Made by a program: the position numbers and the translations under genes. A model generated the notes under the pieces. That model had not been told where the DNA came from. It saw nothing but the letters and a program-made list of their open reading frames with translations, and made no database searches. Below are positions 1 to 8,791 of a stretch of 64,000 bases of DNA, piece after piece. The stretch is from an uncultured Pseudothermotoga sp. Its GTDB lineage: Bacteria > Thermotogota > Thermotogae > Thermotogales > DSM-5069. The DNA is taken from positions 1 through 64,000 of the forward strand of contig CALKJI010000011.1 in assembly GCA_937995655.1 (NCBI GenBank). Direction: 5' to 3'. Position 1 is the stretch's first letter. Each line of letters starts with the position of its first letter.

Positions 1-628
1 ATGCCCAGTTCAAATAGAGTCCAGAGTAATTGCCGATGTATTTTTGTGCCTCTTTGAAATACATTTCACTTTTTGCATAATCGTTGAGTGGCCAGGGTGG
101 TGTCATGTAACGCACACCAAGTCCCATGAATGCTAAACCTACGTAAAGGTCGTCTTGCAGATTTTCAAGGGCTTTTTCCATGTATTTGTCGAATTGCTGT
201 AAAAGGACAAGTTTTTGGAATACATTGACAAATTCAATAATCTGTGAAGTTGCCAATGCTGCGATAAAGTATGCCTTCCCATTGGCAGGTTGATTTTTTA
301 TAACTTCCTCCGACAGTTTCAGTGATATTTCTACGTATGCCCTTTTTTCCTTTTGGTTCCTTGCAAGATTCCCAGCTTCTAAGTAAGCCTCGGCAAGAAG
401 AGTCTTGAAATCAAATACATGAGGATTTTCAACAGTTGGTATATATCTCTCAAGAGTTTGTATGATACTTTCTATCTGCTGGATGTTTTGATAAGATCTC
501 GCAGACAAGAAGCTTTGGTACATTTCATCATAGTTAACATTACTCGAAAAAGCCGACGTTAAGAAAAATGTAGCCAACAAAAATAAAGAAATTTTGATCT
601 TTTCGATTCTCAAGATTTTGAATTTCAT
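1..628 (-). CDS. exported helical-repeat (TPR-like) protein, C-terminus off window
   Basis: The frame is open from an ATG at 628 to the window edge, giving 209 codons without a stop. The start is preceded by GGGAGG at good spacing. The N-terminus has basic residues and a hydrophobic stretch ending near SAFS, which looks like a signal peptide, so the protein is probably exported. The rest is helical, with alternating AYLEAG, AYFIAAL and LAFMGLG segments of the sort seen in TPR-like repeats, but I cannot define repeat boundaries. A short hairpin (CATCTT/AAGATG, 640-654) sits just upstream of the SD. It lies downstream of uvsE on the same strand. Function not recognised. Confidence 0.75.
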   Translation of the reverse strand, partial: MKFKILRIEKIKISLFLLATFFLTSAFSSNVNYDEMYQSFLSARSYQNIQQIESIIQTLERYIPTVENPHVFDFKTLLAEAYLEAGNLARNQKEKRAYVEISLKLSEEVIKNQPANGKAYFIAALATSQIIEFVNVFQKLVLLQQFDKYMEKALENLQDDLYVGLAFMGLGVRYMTPPWPLNDYAKSEMYFKEAQKYIGNYSGLYLNWA

Positions 629-673
629 AATCAGCCTCCCATCTTTGAAAGATGCCAAACATGGCTCGGATAT

Positions 674-700
674 TGATCTATACCTTTAAAATATAGATCA
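674..700. repeat. 9-bp inverted repeat over the uvsE stop
   Basis: TGATCTATA (674-682) and TATAGATCA (692-700) form a perfect 9-bp inverted repeat around a 9-nt loop and include the uvsE stop codon. No T-run follows on the minus strand, so it is not a classical terminator. It may mark the 3' end of the uvsE transcript or act on the downstream gene. Confidence 0.4.
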
Positions 701-1627
701 CAGAGTTATTCTAAGTGTTGCCTCCTCATTCAGCTGCAATTTGGTTAGCTCGTCTCTAAGCCGCCTTATCGCCAACTCTTTTTTCTTTGCCTCGATCATT
801 ATATGAACTTTGTCTATACCAGTCTGAGACAGTATGTTCCACAGATTTATGAAATCTTCAATACGGATGTAATCTCCATGCAATCTAAATTCACCTTCTC
901 TACCTGAAGAAAGATGAACCTTTGGTGTTCTTGCAGAACTCCAGGTCTCAAAAACTTCTTTGAGAGATATTTCAGATTGATTTAAAGTATGATGGAAATA
1001 ATCAAAAACAAATGGTATTCTCAGAGTTTGAGAGATTTGAAGGACATCCTGGGCATTGAATAGACTTTCATCGTTTTCAACGGCAAGTCGCTCCTTGAGC
1101 CAGCTGTTTTTCTCTACGGTGTCTATAAATTTTTCGATAGCTCTTTGTTTGTCTTCATAAACACCACCAACGTGAACTATGACTACACCATCCTCACCTA
1201 TACCGAGTCTGTCGAGGAGCCAAAAATGGTACTGCAGTTCTCTAATTGACCTTTCCAGAACTTCCTTGATGGGAGAATTGAGCACTACGAATTGACCTGG
1301 ATGCATCGTTATTCTGATATTGTATTCTCTCCTTATTCGTTTACCCGCTTCCACTAGTAAAGGTTCTAGCTTGTTCAACCATTTTTCTTCAAATTTGTCA
1401 TGAGATGCGAAAGGAATGAACCTTGAACCAAGTCTGAAGACTTGAATGTTTTCCGATTTGCATAAATCTAGGAGCTTGAAAAGATCGTTCAAGTTCATCA
1501 GAAAAGCTTTGAACAAGCTGTCGAAATTCAAATTCTGGAGTCTAAGAGTGTGATTTGTACTCATCGTACTATGGGCATTTGAACAAAAAGTTCCAAAACC
1601 TATCTTTATCATACTGCACATACACAA
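698..1627 (-). CDS. uvsE: UV damage endonuclease UvsE/UvdE
   Basis: UvsE nicks DNA 5' of cyclobutane dimers and 6-4 photoproducts, starting an excision route independent of UvrABC. The TIM-barrel metal-site segments are visible: MHPGQFVVLNS, VIVHVGG, LAVENDE, FVFDYFHH, VHLSSGR...HGDY and HIMIEAKKKE. The length is near the short end of the family. The TTG at 1627 lies 7 nt after an AAAGGAG SD. Homologues usually begin at the in-frame ATG at 1612 (MIKIGFGTF), which is the alternative start. It closes the GT2-PlsY-Rieske operon on the minus strand, about 210 nt after the Rieske gene. With the photolyase near 32 kb, this is the second UV-repair enzyme in the window. Confidence 0.93.
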   Translation of the reverse strand: MCMCSMIKIGFGTFCSNAHSTMSTNHTLRLQNLNFDSLFKAFLMNLNDLFKLLDLCKSENIQVFRLGSRFIPFASHDKFEEKWLNKLEPLLVEAGKRIRREYNIRITMHPGQFVVLNSPIKEVLERSIRELQYHFWLLDRLGIGEDGVVIVHVGGVYEDKQRAIEKFIDTVEKNSWLKERLAVENDESLFNAQDVLQISQTLRIPFVFDYFHHTLNQSEISLKEVFETWSSARTPKVHLSSGREGEFRLHGDYIRIEDFINLWNILSQTGIDKVHIMIEAKKKELAIRRLRDELTKLQLNEEATLRITL

Positions 1628-1835
1628 GAAAGAACTCCTTTAGCTGAGATACCGCCTTTGTTTAAACTTCTTTTTCGGGCAGGGTGTAAATCCGGCGCGA
1701 ATTTGGCTATAAGGGTAAAATAGGTGCCTTGAACACTTCTTTTTCCCATGTTGTGTATTTTCTTGCAGGGTTCTGTCAATGTTACTTTCAGGAAATTTAA
1801 ATTCATAAATTTCATGAAAAGAACTTCTTTCAATC

Positions 1836-2816
1836 TCATAGTATACTAAGATTCTTCAGCTCTTCCCTCCTTTTTCTGTATTCAATTATGGGAGCATCTC
1901 CAGGTATGAGATTTTCATCCATTCTCAGTTCACTCTTCTTTGGAAGTTGTTTTTCAACGACTCTCTTATCTTGGTGTAAAACTATTTTGTTGAAAGGCAT
2001 GCCAAGCTTGGCGATGAGCTTGTTTAACAAGAAAGATTTTGTAAAACCAACGTAAAACCTAAGGTATATCATCGTGTGCTCTTGATCAATCGGCACAAAG
2101 GCAGCTGTTACTCGCAATTTCTTGTCTATGTGGTTCTGCCAGATGTTTGGAAACTTGAATTCTAAATAGGCTTTAGTTTTTTCTATATCCAATTGTTCAG
2201 GCTTCTTTGCCAATGTTCCATCGTCTACTCTGCTAAAGACATAGAAAAAGAATATCGTTTCATCGATCCACTTTACGATTGGACCGTCAACAATTGTTCT
2301 GTTTCCACGACCTATGGTGTTGTAATGAACAAAAGGTAAATGCACGGGATCAAGTTGGTTTTCAATCGCTCTCGAATAGTGGACATTCCAAACTTCTTTG
2401 AATTCGCTGTAGGATAAATCGTTTGTTATATCTTCGAAGTACTTTGGGGTTGTGTTTGGCGTTTTTTCACCATACCAGAGCCATATGAACCCAGCTGTTT
2501 CATAGGTAGTGTATGATTGAACTTTGAAATTTTTTGGAACAGGAGCCTTTCTACCATTTGCTGGGATTACCTTAACATGTCCTGTTGGGTCGTATTCAAA
2601 ACCGTGAAAGGGGCACCTGACTCTTTCACCACCACCGATTAGCTTTCCGTGGGATATGGAAGCACCCCTATGGCAACATATGTCTGAGATACAATGGACA
2701 TTTCCCCCTTCATCACGCCAGAAGGCGAGGTTTACACCGAATCTTTTAACACCTATCAATTGACCTTTTTTTAATTCTTTCGAAGACAAGACGATATACC
2801 ATTGGTTTCTAATCAT
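1836..2816 (-). CDS. Rieske-type mononuclear iron oxygenase
   Basis: This is the terminal-oxygenase architecture of ring-hydroxylating and O-demethylating oxygenases, in 326 aa. The Rieske [2Fe-2S] ligands are C47-x-H49 and C68-x2-H71. The catalytic-domain signature follows at about residues 152-164 (E-N-x2-D-x2-H159-x4-H164) and would bind mononuclear Fe(II). No reductase or ferredoxin gene adjoins it. Related families include vanillate O-demethylase, pheophorbide a oxygenase and sterol desaturases; the substrate cannot be read from the sequence. The gene follows the PlsY-like gene by 50 nt and has an AGGAGG SD, so it is co-transcribed with GT2 and PlsY. An O2-using enzyme is unexpected in an anaerobic fermenter. 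Confidence 0.9.
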   Translation of the reverse strand: MIRNQWYIVLSSKELKKGQLIGVKRFGVNLAFWRDEGGNVHCISDICCHRGASISHGKLIGGGERVRCPFHGFEYDPTGHVKVIPANGRKAPVPKNFKVQSYTTYETAGFIWLWYGEKTPNTTPKYFEDITNDLSYSEFKEVWNVHYSRAIENQLDPVHLPFVHYNTIGRGNRTIVDGPIVKWIDETIFFFYVFSRVDDGTLAKKPEQLDIEKTKAYLEFKFPNIWQNHIDKKLRVTAAFVPIDQEHTMIYLRFYVGFTKSFLLNKLIAKLGMPFNKIVLHQDKRVVEKQLPKKSELRMDENLIPGDAPIIEYRKRREELKNLSIL

Positions 2817-2866
2817 AATAAAGCCTCCTGAAAGTTTCTACAATATTGATGAGATTTTTGAAATCA

Positions 2867-3493
2867 TCAATCTTTTTGTTCGACGAGTTTCTTGATTTCC
2901 AATCTGTTTTTATAGAGTATAATTCCTAAATTGCCAGCATAGAGTATCAAGAGCTCAAATCTACCTTGAAAAACTCTCCAAACCACGTAGAAAAAAAGCA
3001 CTAAGAAGCCTATAAGAACGCGTAAAGTGTCTTCTTCAGGAGTAGTTTTCCCTTTTCCTTTGATTTTGTTCCACAAAGAGAACAGGGTGAACACCGTTCC
3101 AAGCAAAGTTGGTGCTTCCCATTTTGTCAGCACCGACCAAGCACCAAAGGTTGTAGCAACAGCCTTTCCGCCTTTGAATTTCAAAAATGGAGAAAAGGCA
3201 TGACCTGCGATAGCTGCAAGGGCCGCAAGACATACGACAAAGGGAGTGACATTAACAAAGTTATTCCAGCTAAAAAATGCCAATGGAAAAACCCCTTTAG
3301 AATAATCCAACAGAAGCGCGGTAAAGCCCCACTTGAAACCTGCGGCACGCCAGAGATTAGTTGAACCGGGATTACCGTCCCTGATTTGTTTGAGGTCGAT
3401 ACCCTTCGCCTTAGCTAATAAATAGGAATACATGACGCTGCCAGATAGAAATTGGAGTATTATTATGAAAATGTAAGTTACAAAGTTATACAT
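2867..3493 (-). CDS. PlsY-family acyltransferase (membrane)
   Basis: PlsY transfers an acyl group from acyl-phosphate to glycerol-3-phosphate. This 208-aa membrane protein keeps the family motifs: GS..YSYLLAK (18-28), GNPGSTNLWR (40-49) and GHAFSPFLKFKGGKAVAT (97-114). It is divergent elsewhere and carries a polar cytosolic stretch (about 145-160), so it may be a paralogue rather than the housekeeping PlsY. The ATG lies inside the end of the GT2 gene (8-nt overlap) with a GGAAGG SD, so translation is probably coupled. Its glycosyltransferase partner suggests acylation of a glycosylated lipid or sugar, by analogy with glycosyl-carotenoid pathways. That is inference. Confidence 0.82.
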   Translation of the reverse strand: MYNFVTYIFIIILQFLSGSVMYSYLLAKAKGIDLKQIRDGNPGSTNLWRAAGFKWGFTALLLDYSKGVFPLAFFSWNNFVNVTPFVVCLAALAAIAGHAFSPFLKFKGGKAVATTFGAWSVLTKWEAPTLLGTVFTLFSLWNKIKGKGKTTPEEDTLRVLIGFLVLFFYVVWRVFQGRFELLILYAGNLGIILYKNRLEIKKLVEQKD

Positions 3494-4568
3494 CTATCTT
3501 CCTTCCTTTCCAACTAACCTTCTTCACGATAATTGTTTGGTAAAGTGAGTATAAAAATACTACTATGAAGAATAGAAAGTGAAGTGGATAGAGTAAAGCG
3601 TCATACCAACGATAATCGCCAGTTCGCTTCAAAAGTAGGTAGAAGAAGAAGGACAAGGTGAGATATCTGATAACAGAATAGCCTACAGAAAGATCAAGGC
3701 TAGAAAAGGATGAATAATAACCTGCCATCCACAAAAGAAAGAGTAAAAAAGTAACTGTTCCTCCCGACGTGGCGCCAGAGGACATATTCTTTGAAAAGCC
3801 TTCAAAAAGTTGCTTAAAACCACTGGGGTACATTCGAAATTTGATTATGCCGTTTCCTAGAAAGTTTGTGACCTGCAAGCCCTTTCCGACGTAAAGTCTA
3901 CCAAGTTTTATATCTTCAAGTACAGAATCCTTTATTGCCTGATGGCCACCAGTGTATTCGTAATCCTTTCTTGAGGTTAGAATTACAGGGCCAAAAGAAC
4001 CCGATGGTATCCTTTTGGGAAAACCTAAGGTATTACTACCGTATATCACAAGAATGTTGAAAACCGCTGTGAAATGTTCGTAAAAGCTTTCAAACCTTTG
4101 ATAGGGCCAGACGGAGATAAGGCCGCCGTACTTCTCGTACTTTTGAATCAAAACTTCCACGGTTCTTTTGCCCGGCTCAACGTCAGCGTCCATGAAGATG
4201 AGAATATTACCTGTTGAACATAGAAAACCGTTCCAGATCGCCCAGGATTTTCCTACCCAACCTTTTGGTGGATCTTCTTTGAGTTCTAGAACCTTCACTT
4301 TTTGAAAACTCCTTGCGATTTGTGAAGTTTTATCGGAGGAGTTGTCATCTACAACGACAATTTCATGGGGCGGGACGGTTTGTTCTTGCAGTAGAGTAAG
4401 AATTTTTCCAATGTTTTTTTCCTCATTTCGAGCTGGAATGATTATGGATATGCTGTGGTTTTTTTGGTCAGTATTCTCAGAAATTCTAAGGATTCTCCTT
4501 GAAGTGGCAAAGATCGAAACAAGGGATATTACCACTGTCAGTAAGAAAAGAAAAATGTACATGAACAC
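3486..4568 (-). CDS. family 2 glycosyltransferase, membrane-anchored (CrtQ/HpnB-like)
   Basis: GT2 enzyme of 360 aa: N-terminal membrane anchor (about 5-22), GT-A domain opening with IIIPARNEE (43-50), DDNSSD (74-79) for nucleotide-sugar binding and DAD (127-129) as the DxD metal site. Two or three membrane helices follow at about 265-350. The architecture and the PKGWVGKSWA segment resemble glycosyltransferases acting on isoprenoid lipids (4,4'-diaponeurosporenoate or hopanoid type), but no crtM/crtN-like gene is nearby. The GTG start follows GAGGAGG by 5 nt. First gene of the GT2-PlsY-Rieske-uvsE operon. Confidence 0.85.
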   Translation of the reverse strand: MFMYIFLFLLTVVISLVSIFATSRRILRISENTDQKNHSISIIIPARNEEKNIGKILTLLQEQTVPPHEIVVVDDNSSDKTSQIARSFQKVKVLELKEDPPKGWVGKSWAIWNGFLCSTGNILIFMDADVEPGKRTVEVLIQKYEKYGGLISVWPYQRFESFYEHFTAVFNILVIYGSNTLGFPKRIPSGSFGPVILTSRKDYEYTGGHQAIKDSVLEDIKLGRLYVGKGLQVTNFLGNGIIKFRMYPSGFKQLFEGFSKNMSSGATSGGTVTFLLFLLWMAGYYSSFSSLDLSVGYSVIRYLTLSFFFYLLLKRTGDYRWYDALLYPLHFLFFIVVFLYSLYQTIIVKKVSWKGRKIDV

Positions 4569-4586
4569 AAAAACCTCCTCAGAATT

Positions 4587-4608
4587 GTGCCGTATCTTGG
4601 CACCTTTT
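4587..4608. other. hairpin in the GT2 / MFS divergent intergenic region
   Basis: GTGCC (4587-4591) pairs with GGCAC (4599-4603) and is followed by CTTTTT on the plus strand. On the minus strand it lies in the 5' leader of the GT2 operon, just upstream of the SD. It could be a terminator blocking plus-strand read-through, or a leader structure. Confidence 0.35.
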
Positions 4609-4716
4609 TAAATAAATTTTATCATAAGGAACAAAGTAGAAGAAATATAAAACTGTAATAATTTCAAACGTAAATATTTAACACATTTTACAGTAATATA
4701 CAAAAGGAGGATGACT

Positions 4717-5913
4717 ATGACACAAATCAAAGGTTCGAAGAACATACTTTTAACGCTTTTCTTAATAGTTTTTGCCGACATGGTTGGTTTTGGTCTTATC
4801 ATTCCGCTGTTACCTTATTATGCGAAGCAATTTGGTGCAACAGATATTCTTGTTGGTTTCTTGTCGACGGTTTATCCATTAGGACAAATCTTTGCTGCCC
4901 CACTGATTGGTAGGTTGTCAGACAAATTTGGAAGAAAGATAGCTCTTCTTTTGAGTATAGGTGGGACTTTCTTTTCTCTTCTTATTCTGGGGTTTGCAAG
5001 GTCTTTGACTCTGATCTTTATTTCACGTCTTCTAGATGGGCTCACTGGTGGAAATATAGCCGTTGCTCAGTCCTATATCAGTGATTTTTCAGACGAGAAG
5101 TCTCGCTCCAAAAATCTTGGTTTGATCGGTGCAGCCTTTGGTTTGGGCTTCATATTGGGGCCTGCTATCGGTGGATTTTTGAGCAAGTGGGGATTTTCGG
5201 TGCCAGCTTTCTTCGCCTCGGCGCTGGCCTTCATGAACCTCATCAATATAGTCGTTTTCTTGCCTGATTCCAGACCAGCAGCAGATCATAAAAAGGTACC
5301 ATATACCTTCGAAGAGTTGGTAAAAACTTTCAGTCAGCCAAAAGTGGCTTCGCTTTTGTTTACAAGGTTGTTCTATTCTCTTGGCTTTACAACTTTTGAA
5401 TCGTCTTTCACACTTTTTGCCATCAGAAGGCTGAATCTTGAGCTTTCTCAAACAGGTTTCGTACTGGCATATATAGGTGTTGTTCTCGTCATAACACAGG
5501 GCTTGTTAGTAGGAAAGGTGGCAAAGAAGTTTGCAGAATATGTGGTGATCAAGTATCTCATGCCACTTGCGATTTTATTACTTGCAGTTTATTCCTTTTC
5601 GAGTAACCTGGCAACCTTGGTTTTATTTTTAACCCCACTTTCGATTTCTTCGGGTTTAATAGGTGTTTCTATAACTTCCCTTACCACAAAATCAGTTTCG
5701 AAAGATAAGTTGGGTGGAACCTTGGGAATTTTTAGTTCTGCAGACAGCTTGGTACGAATTGTTAGTCCCTTGATCGGAGCAATAGTTATACAGTATGTTG
5801 GTTCTAGATTTTTGGGGGTAGTTGTCGCCATCTTCGTATCAATAGGGTTTGTAATCTTCCGTACCAAATTTTTGCCAAATCTAGCTACCATGACCGAACA
5901 TACCACAATCTAA
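4717..5913 (+). CDS. MFS multidrug/tetracycline-type efflux transporter
   Basis: Twelve-helix major facilitator, about 398 aa. The opening GFGLIIPLLPYYAKQFGA is typical of the TetA/DHA1 drug:H+ antiporter group. Motif A in the loop between helices 2 and 3 is intact (GRLSDKFGRK, about 65-74), and a motif-C-like GAAFGLGFILGPAIGG lies in helix 5. I chose the ATG at 4717 because AAAGGAGG directly abuts the ATG at 4711, leaving 6 nt to the second ATG. Divergent from the GT2 operon and probably monocistronic. The substrate cannot be predicted. Confidence 0.9.
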   Translation: MTQIKGSKNILLTLFLIVFADMVGFGLIIPLLPYYAKQFGATDILVGFLSTVYPLGQIFAAPLIGRLSDKFGRKIALLLSIGGTFFSLLILGFARSLTLIFISRLLDGLTGGNIAVAQSYISDFSDEKSRSKNLGLIGAAFGLGFILGPAIGGFLSKWGFSVPAFFASALAFMNLINIVVFLPDSRPAADHKKVPYTFEELVKTFSQPKVASLLFTRLFYSLGFTTFESSFTLFAIRRLNLELSQTGFVLAYIGVVLVITQGLLVGKVAKKFAEYVVIKYLMPLAILLLAVYSFSSNLATLVLFLTPLSISSGLIGVSITSLTTKSVSKDKLGGTLGIFSSADSLVRIVSPLIGAIVIQYVGSRFLGVVVAIFVSIGFVIFRTKFLPNLATMTEHTTI

Positions 5914-6267
5914 GATGGTTGGTAAAGGACTTAAAAACCTTTTAATATTTGTGAATCCTTTGAATTTTTGCCTTATTCATCGTGTTGCTGGTCGGTTTTT
6001 ATGATCCTTGGCTTAACTTTTAGAACGTTGATTTAAAAGGTCAGGTTTACGCTCTTTTACCAAGGTCGTTTTAAGTATGGTCCGACTCAGCGCACGATTC
6101 GTGCTCGAATGTGTTGTTAGAATCTTGGCAAAATCTTTTAAAAGTGAGATATATCGTACCTTTTAGTGTGCCCGACCAAATGAGTGATATTTCACCTTTT
6201 CGCAATTTTCAAACTATGCGTGTATAACTCAAACTGCCTATTGTGAAAGTAGCTCTTTTCAAATCAA
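5914..6267. other. intergenic region, no gene seen
   Basis: The region lies between convergent genes (MFS plus, rmuC minus). Both strands are broken by frequent stops. A weak inverted repeat (TAAAGG...CCTTTTA) just after the MFS stop could be a terminator, but it has no clear U-tract. I see no other feature. Confidence 0.5.
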
Positions 6268-7569
6268 TCATCGTTTGAGAGTATCATCTTCAAAGGACGA
6301 AGAAATGGGAAGGAATTCTTCGGCTTTCTCAATGGGCATTTCTTCAACATTCTGCAGTTTCCTTTCTACGATTCCAGTCTTTTTCATCGCATCTCCTATT
6401 ACCTTTTGGGTTTCTTGTAGTTTCTTGCTCACCTTCTCTAGCAACTCGCTGAACTTCTTTACTTCCACTTTAATAGCCGAGAGGAGATTCCATACCTCTT
6501 CTGCTTTCTTTTCTATGGTGAATATCTTAAGACCCAGTCTGAGAATGTTCAACACAGCCGAGAGCGTCGTGGGACCTGTAATCAGGACTTTGTGCTCCCT
6601 GTGAATGTCTTGTATAAAGCCGGGTTTTCTGAGCGCTTCTGCATACAAACTTTCCGTTGGCAGAAACATCAGAGCGAAGTCTGTTGTATGAGGTGGGCAA
6701 ATGTATTTGTCTCTTATGTCTCTGGCTGACTGTTTCAAACGATTCTCCAGCTCTTTCCTAAGTCTTTCGCGGCCCGCACTGTCAGCCGTCTCTTCTGCTT
6801 CTACGATCCTTTCAAAGTCTTCCATGGGAAATTTTGCGTCTACTGGGAGCCAAATGTAATTTCTATTGCTGTCGCTTTCTACAGGTATCTTTATTGCAAA
6901 TTCTACAGTCTCGGTGCTCTGGGGATTTACTCTTACGTTCTTATCATATTGGTTGGGTGCCAATATATCTTGGAGTATCGCCTCCAACTGAATTTCTCCG
7001 AGAATCCCTCTTGTCTTTATGTTGGAAAGCACCTTCTTGAGGTCGCTGACGCCATTTACCAAGCCTTGAATTTGCCCCAGACCACTATGAACTTGCTCCA
7101 GCCTCTCACTTACTAGCTTGAATGATTCAGTTAATCTCATGTTAAGTGTGGAGTGAAGCTTTTCGTCTACCGTTTGTCTCATCTGTTCAAGTCTATTGCT
7201 GTTTTCATCCTGGATTTCCTTTAGTTTAAATTCTATAGTGTCCCTCATTTTGCTAAGTCTCTCTTCGGTCTTTTCCGTTAGAGAGATTAAAGTGTCAGAG
7301 AGATTCTTCATGAGATTCTGTTGAGATCTACTCATCTCGTTGATGGTTGTTGTGAGTGTTTGATTTAACTTCGATACAAGATTCGTCATTTCTTCTCTAT
7401 TTGACTTCATTTCTTGTGATATGTGCACATTTAAGTTTTTTTCAAAATTTAGGAGAACTTTCGCAAAATCAACATCTTTCATTGGGTGTCTTCGAAGAAA
7501 GTGGAGAACCACTTGTAAAATTGATGTCGCAGTAAGGACTATAAGAAGCAACAAAAGTATGCCTTGCAA
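6268..7569 (-). CDS. rmuC: DNA recombination protein RmuC
   Basis: RmuC-family protein, 433 aa. It has an N-terminal membrane anchor (about 2-24), a long coiled coil (about 35-180, rich in MSRSQQNLMKNL-type heptads) and a C-terminal PD-(D/E)XK-like RmuC domain containing RGILGEIQLEAIL, WLPVDAKFP and FALMFLPTESLYAEAL. RmuC limits inversions at repeats and has a nuclease-like fold. The TTG start is preceded by a GGGGG-rich sequence. Monocistronic, with a short gap to the divergent flavodoxin gene. Confidence 0.93.
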   Translation of the reverse strand: MQGILLLLLIVLTATSILQVVLHFLRRHPMKDVDFAKVLLNFEKNLNVHISQEMKSNREEMTNLVSKLNQTLTTTINEMSRSQQNLMKNLSDTLISLTEKTEERLSKMRDTIEFKLKEIQDENSNRLEQMRQTVDEKLHSTLNMRLTESFKLVSERLEQVHSGLGQIQGLVNGVSDLKKVLSNIKTRGILGEIQLEAILQDILAPNQYDKNVRVNPQSTETVEFAIKIPVESDSNRNYIWLPVDAKFPMEDFERIVEAEETADSAGRERLRKELENRLKQSARDIRDKYICPPHTTDFALMFLPTESLYAEALRKPGFIQDIHREHKVLITGPTTLSAVLNILRLGLKIFTIEKKAEEVWNLLSAIKVEVKKFSELLEKVSKKLQETQKVIGDAMKKTGIVERKLQNVEEMPIEKAEEFLPISSSFEDDTLKR

Positions 7570-7853
7570 CTTTAACCCCCCTTGATATGACGATACATTA
7601 ATATCGTATCATAGCATTGAACAGGCAAAGAACTTTATATTTAAATGTTACTTTAAATGCTCAGGTGTAGAAATATTGAAGTATTAAAATATTATTTAGG
7701 TATATCAGTCTGGATTTGTTACGCTACTGGACGCATTTTGAAACTCAGCGTATATGAAGTTTTAAGCTGTCTGGTTGACAAAAAAGTATCGAAGATTTTC
7801 AATAACAATGTACTGTGGTATTAGAAAGAAAACTTAGGATAGGAGGGAATGTC

Positions 7854-8309
7854 ATGTCTTGTATTGTCGTTTATCTTTCCAAACACAGAGGAAACACAAA
7901 GAAAATAGCCCAAGTGATTGCGGAGGAATTGAAATGTGAGGCAAAGAGCGCTGATGAAGTCAAGCCAGGTGAGCTTGACCAATACGACATCATAGGTATT
8001 GGTTCGGGTATCTACGCCTTCCGTATGGATGGAAGGTTGAAAAAATTGTTGAAAGGATTGAAGGATCCAAAGAGTAAAGGGATTTTTCTTTTCTCCACAT
8101 CGGCAGATCCAGATGGTACCAAGTACCACAAGGGAATGAAAAAGTTCGTTGAAAAGTTAGGTTTAAAATTGTTGGGAGAATTCAATTGTCAAGGTCTTTA
8201 CGAAATGTGGTTCTTTGGTAAAAAATCTTGGAACCATGGTAGGCCAAACGAAGATGATCTGAAAAAAGCAAGAGAATTTGCAAGCAGCATTGTTCCAAGT
8301 TCACGTTAA
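7854..8309 (+). CDS. flavodoxin-family protein
   Basis: 151-aa single-domain protein beginning with a beta-strand and an FMN phosphate-binding loop (SKHRGNTKKIA, about 8-18). GIGSGIYAFRMD and LFSTSADPDG correspond to the second and third FMN loops. It probably carries FMN and acts as a low-potential carrier or a flavodoxin-like reductase. The ATG at 7854 follows AGGAGGGAATGTC; the in-frame upstream codons lack an SD. No operon partner. Confidence 0.85.
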   Translation: MSCIVVYLSKHRGNTKKIAQVIAEELKCEAKSADEVKPGELDQYDIIGIGSGIYAFRMDGRLKKLLKGLKDPKSKGIFLFSTSADPDGTKYHKGMKKFVEKLGLKLLGEFNCQGLYEMWFFGKKSWNHGRPNEDDLKKAREFASSIVPSSR

Positions 8310-8791
8310 AGTTTTGAAAAATTCTTATTGAACATTTCAAATCATTCTTTGTTAAGTTGGTTTTTTTTAAAACACTTCAGCAAGTTCTTTCATCAAAGTT
8401 CATTGAGTTTCTTAAAATGTGAACAGACATTGCTTGCCTTTGCTACCAATGTTTTGCATCATCATTCTACTCATACTCTGACTTTTCAGGTGCAACAAGA
8501 TCTTATTTATGGTGATCTGATGGCAAAGAGCGTACTAGAGTCTGTTAGCTCTCAATCTGAATTTTATAAGACAAATTACAAGGATACGAAAAGAGTTAGG
8601 GAAGAAGCGTGGGTCATGATACTTTTGCATAATGAGAGAATATTAGTTTTTTGGCCAAGGGTTAGTCAATCTCCTGAAAAATCATTTTTTCAAAGTTTGA
8701 GATCTTGTCAGATCTACTCCAGAGTTTACCAACATAAGGACAACTCTTGGTATAGACAATGGCAAAATTTTGTGCCTGAACTTTCATTTAG
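8310..8791. other. intergenic region with one doubtful open frame
   Basis: The region lies between the convergent flavodoxin and radical SAM genes. A plus-strand frame stays open from a TTG at 8328 to 8804 (158 codons). It has no SD and no recognisable motif, and it overlaps the end of the opposite gene. It may be the remnant of a gene, but I do not support it as a CDS. No terminator or RNA gene was recognised. Confidence 0.4.

Noticed and set aside
1609-1839. 76-codon minus-strand frame between the Rieske and uvsE genes, with an ATGA overlap to the Rieske stop
   Set aside because: The overlap looks like coupling, but there is no SD, it runs into the uvsE start region, and the translation has no recognisable domain.
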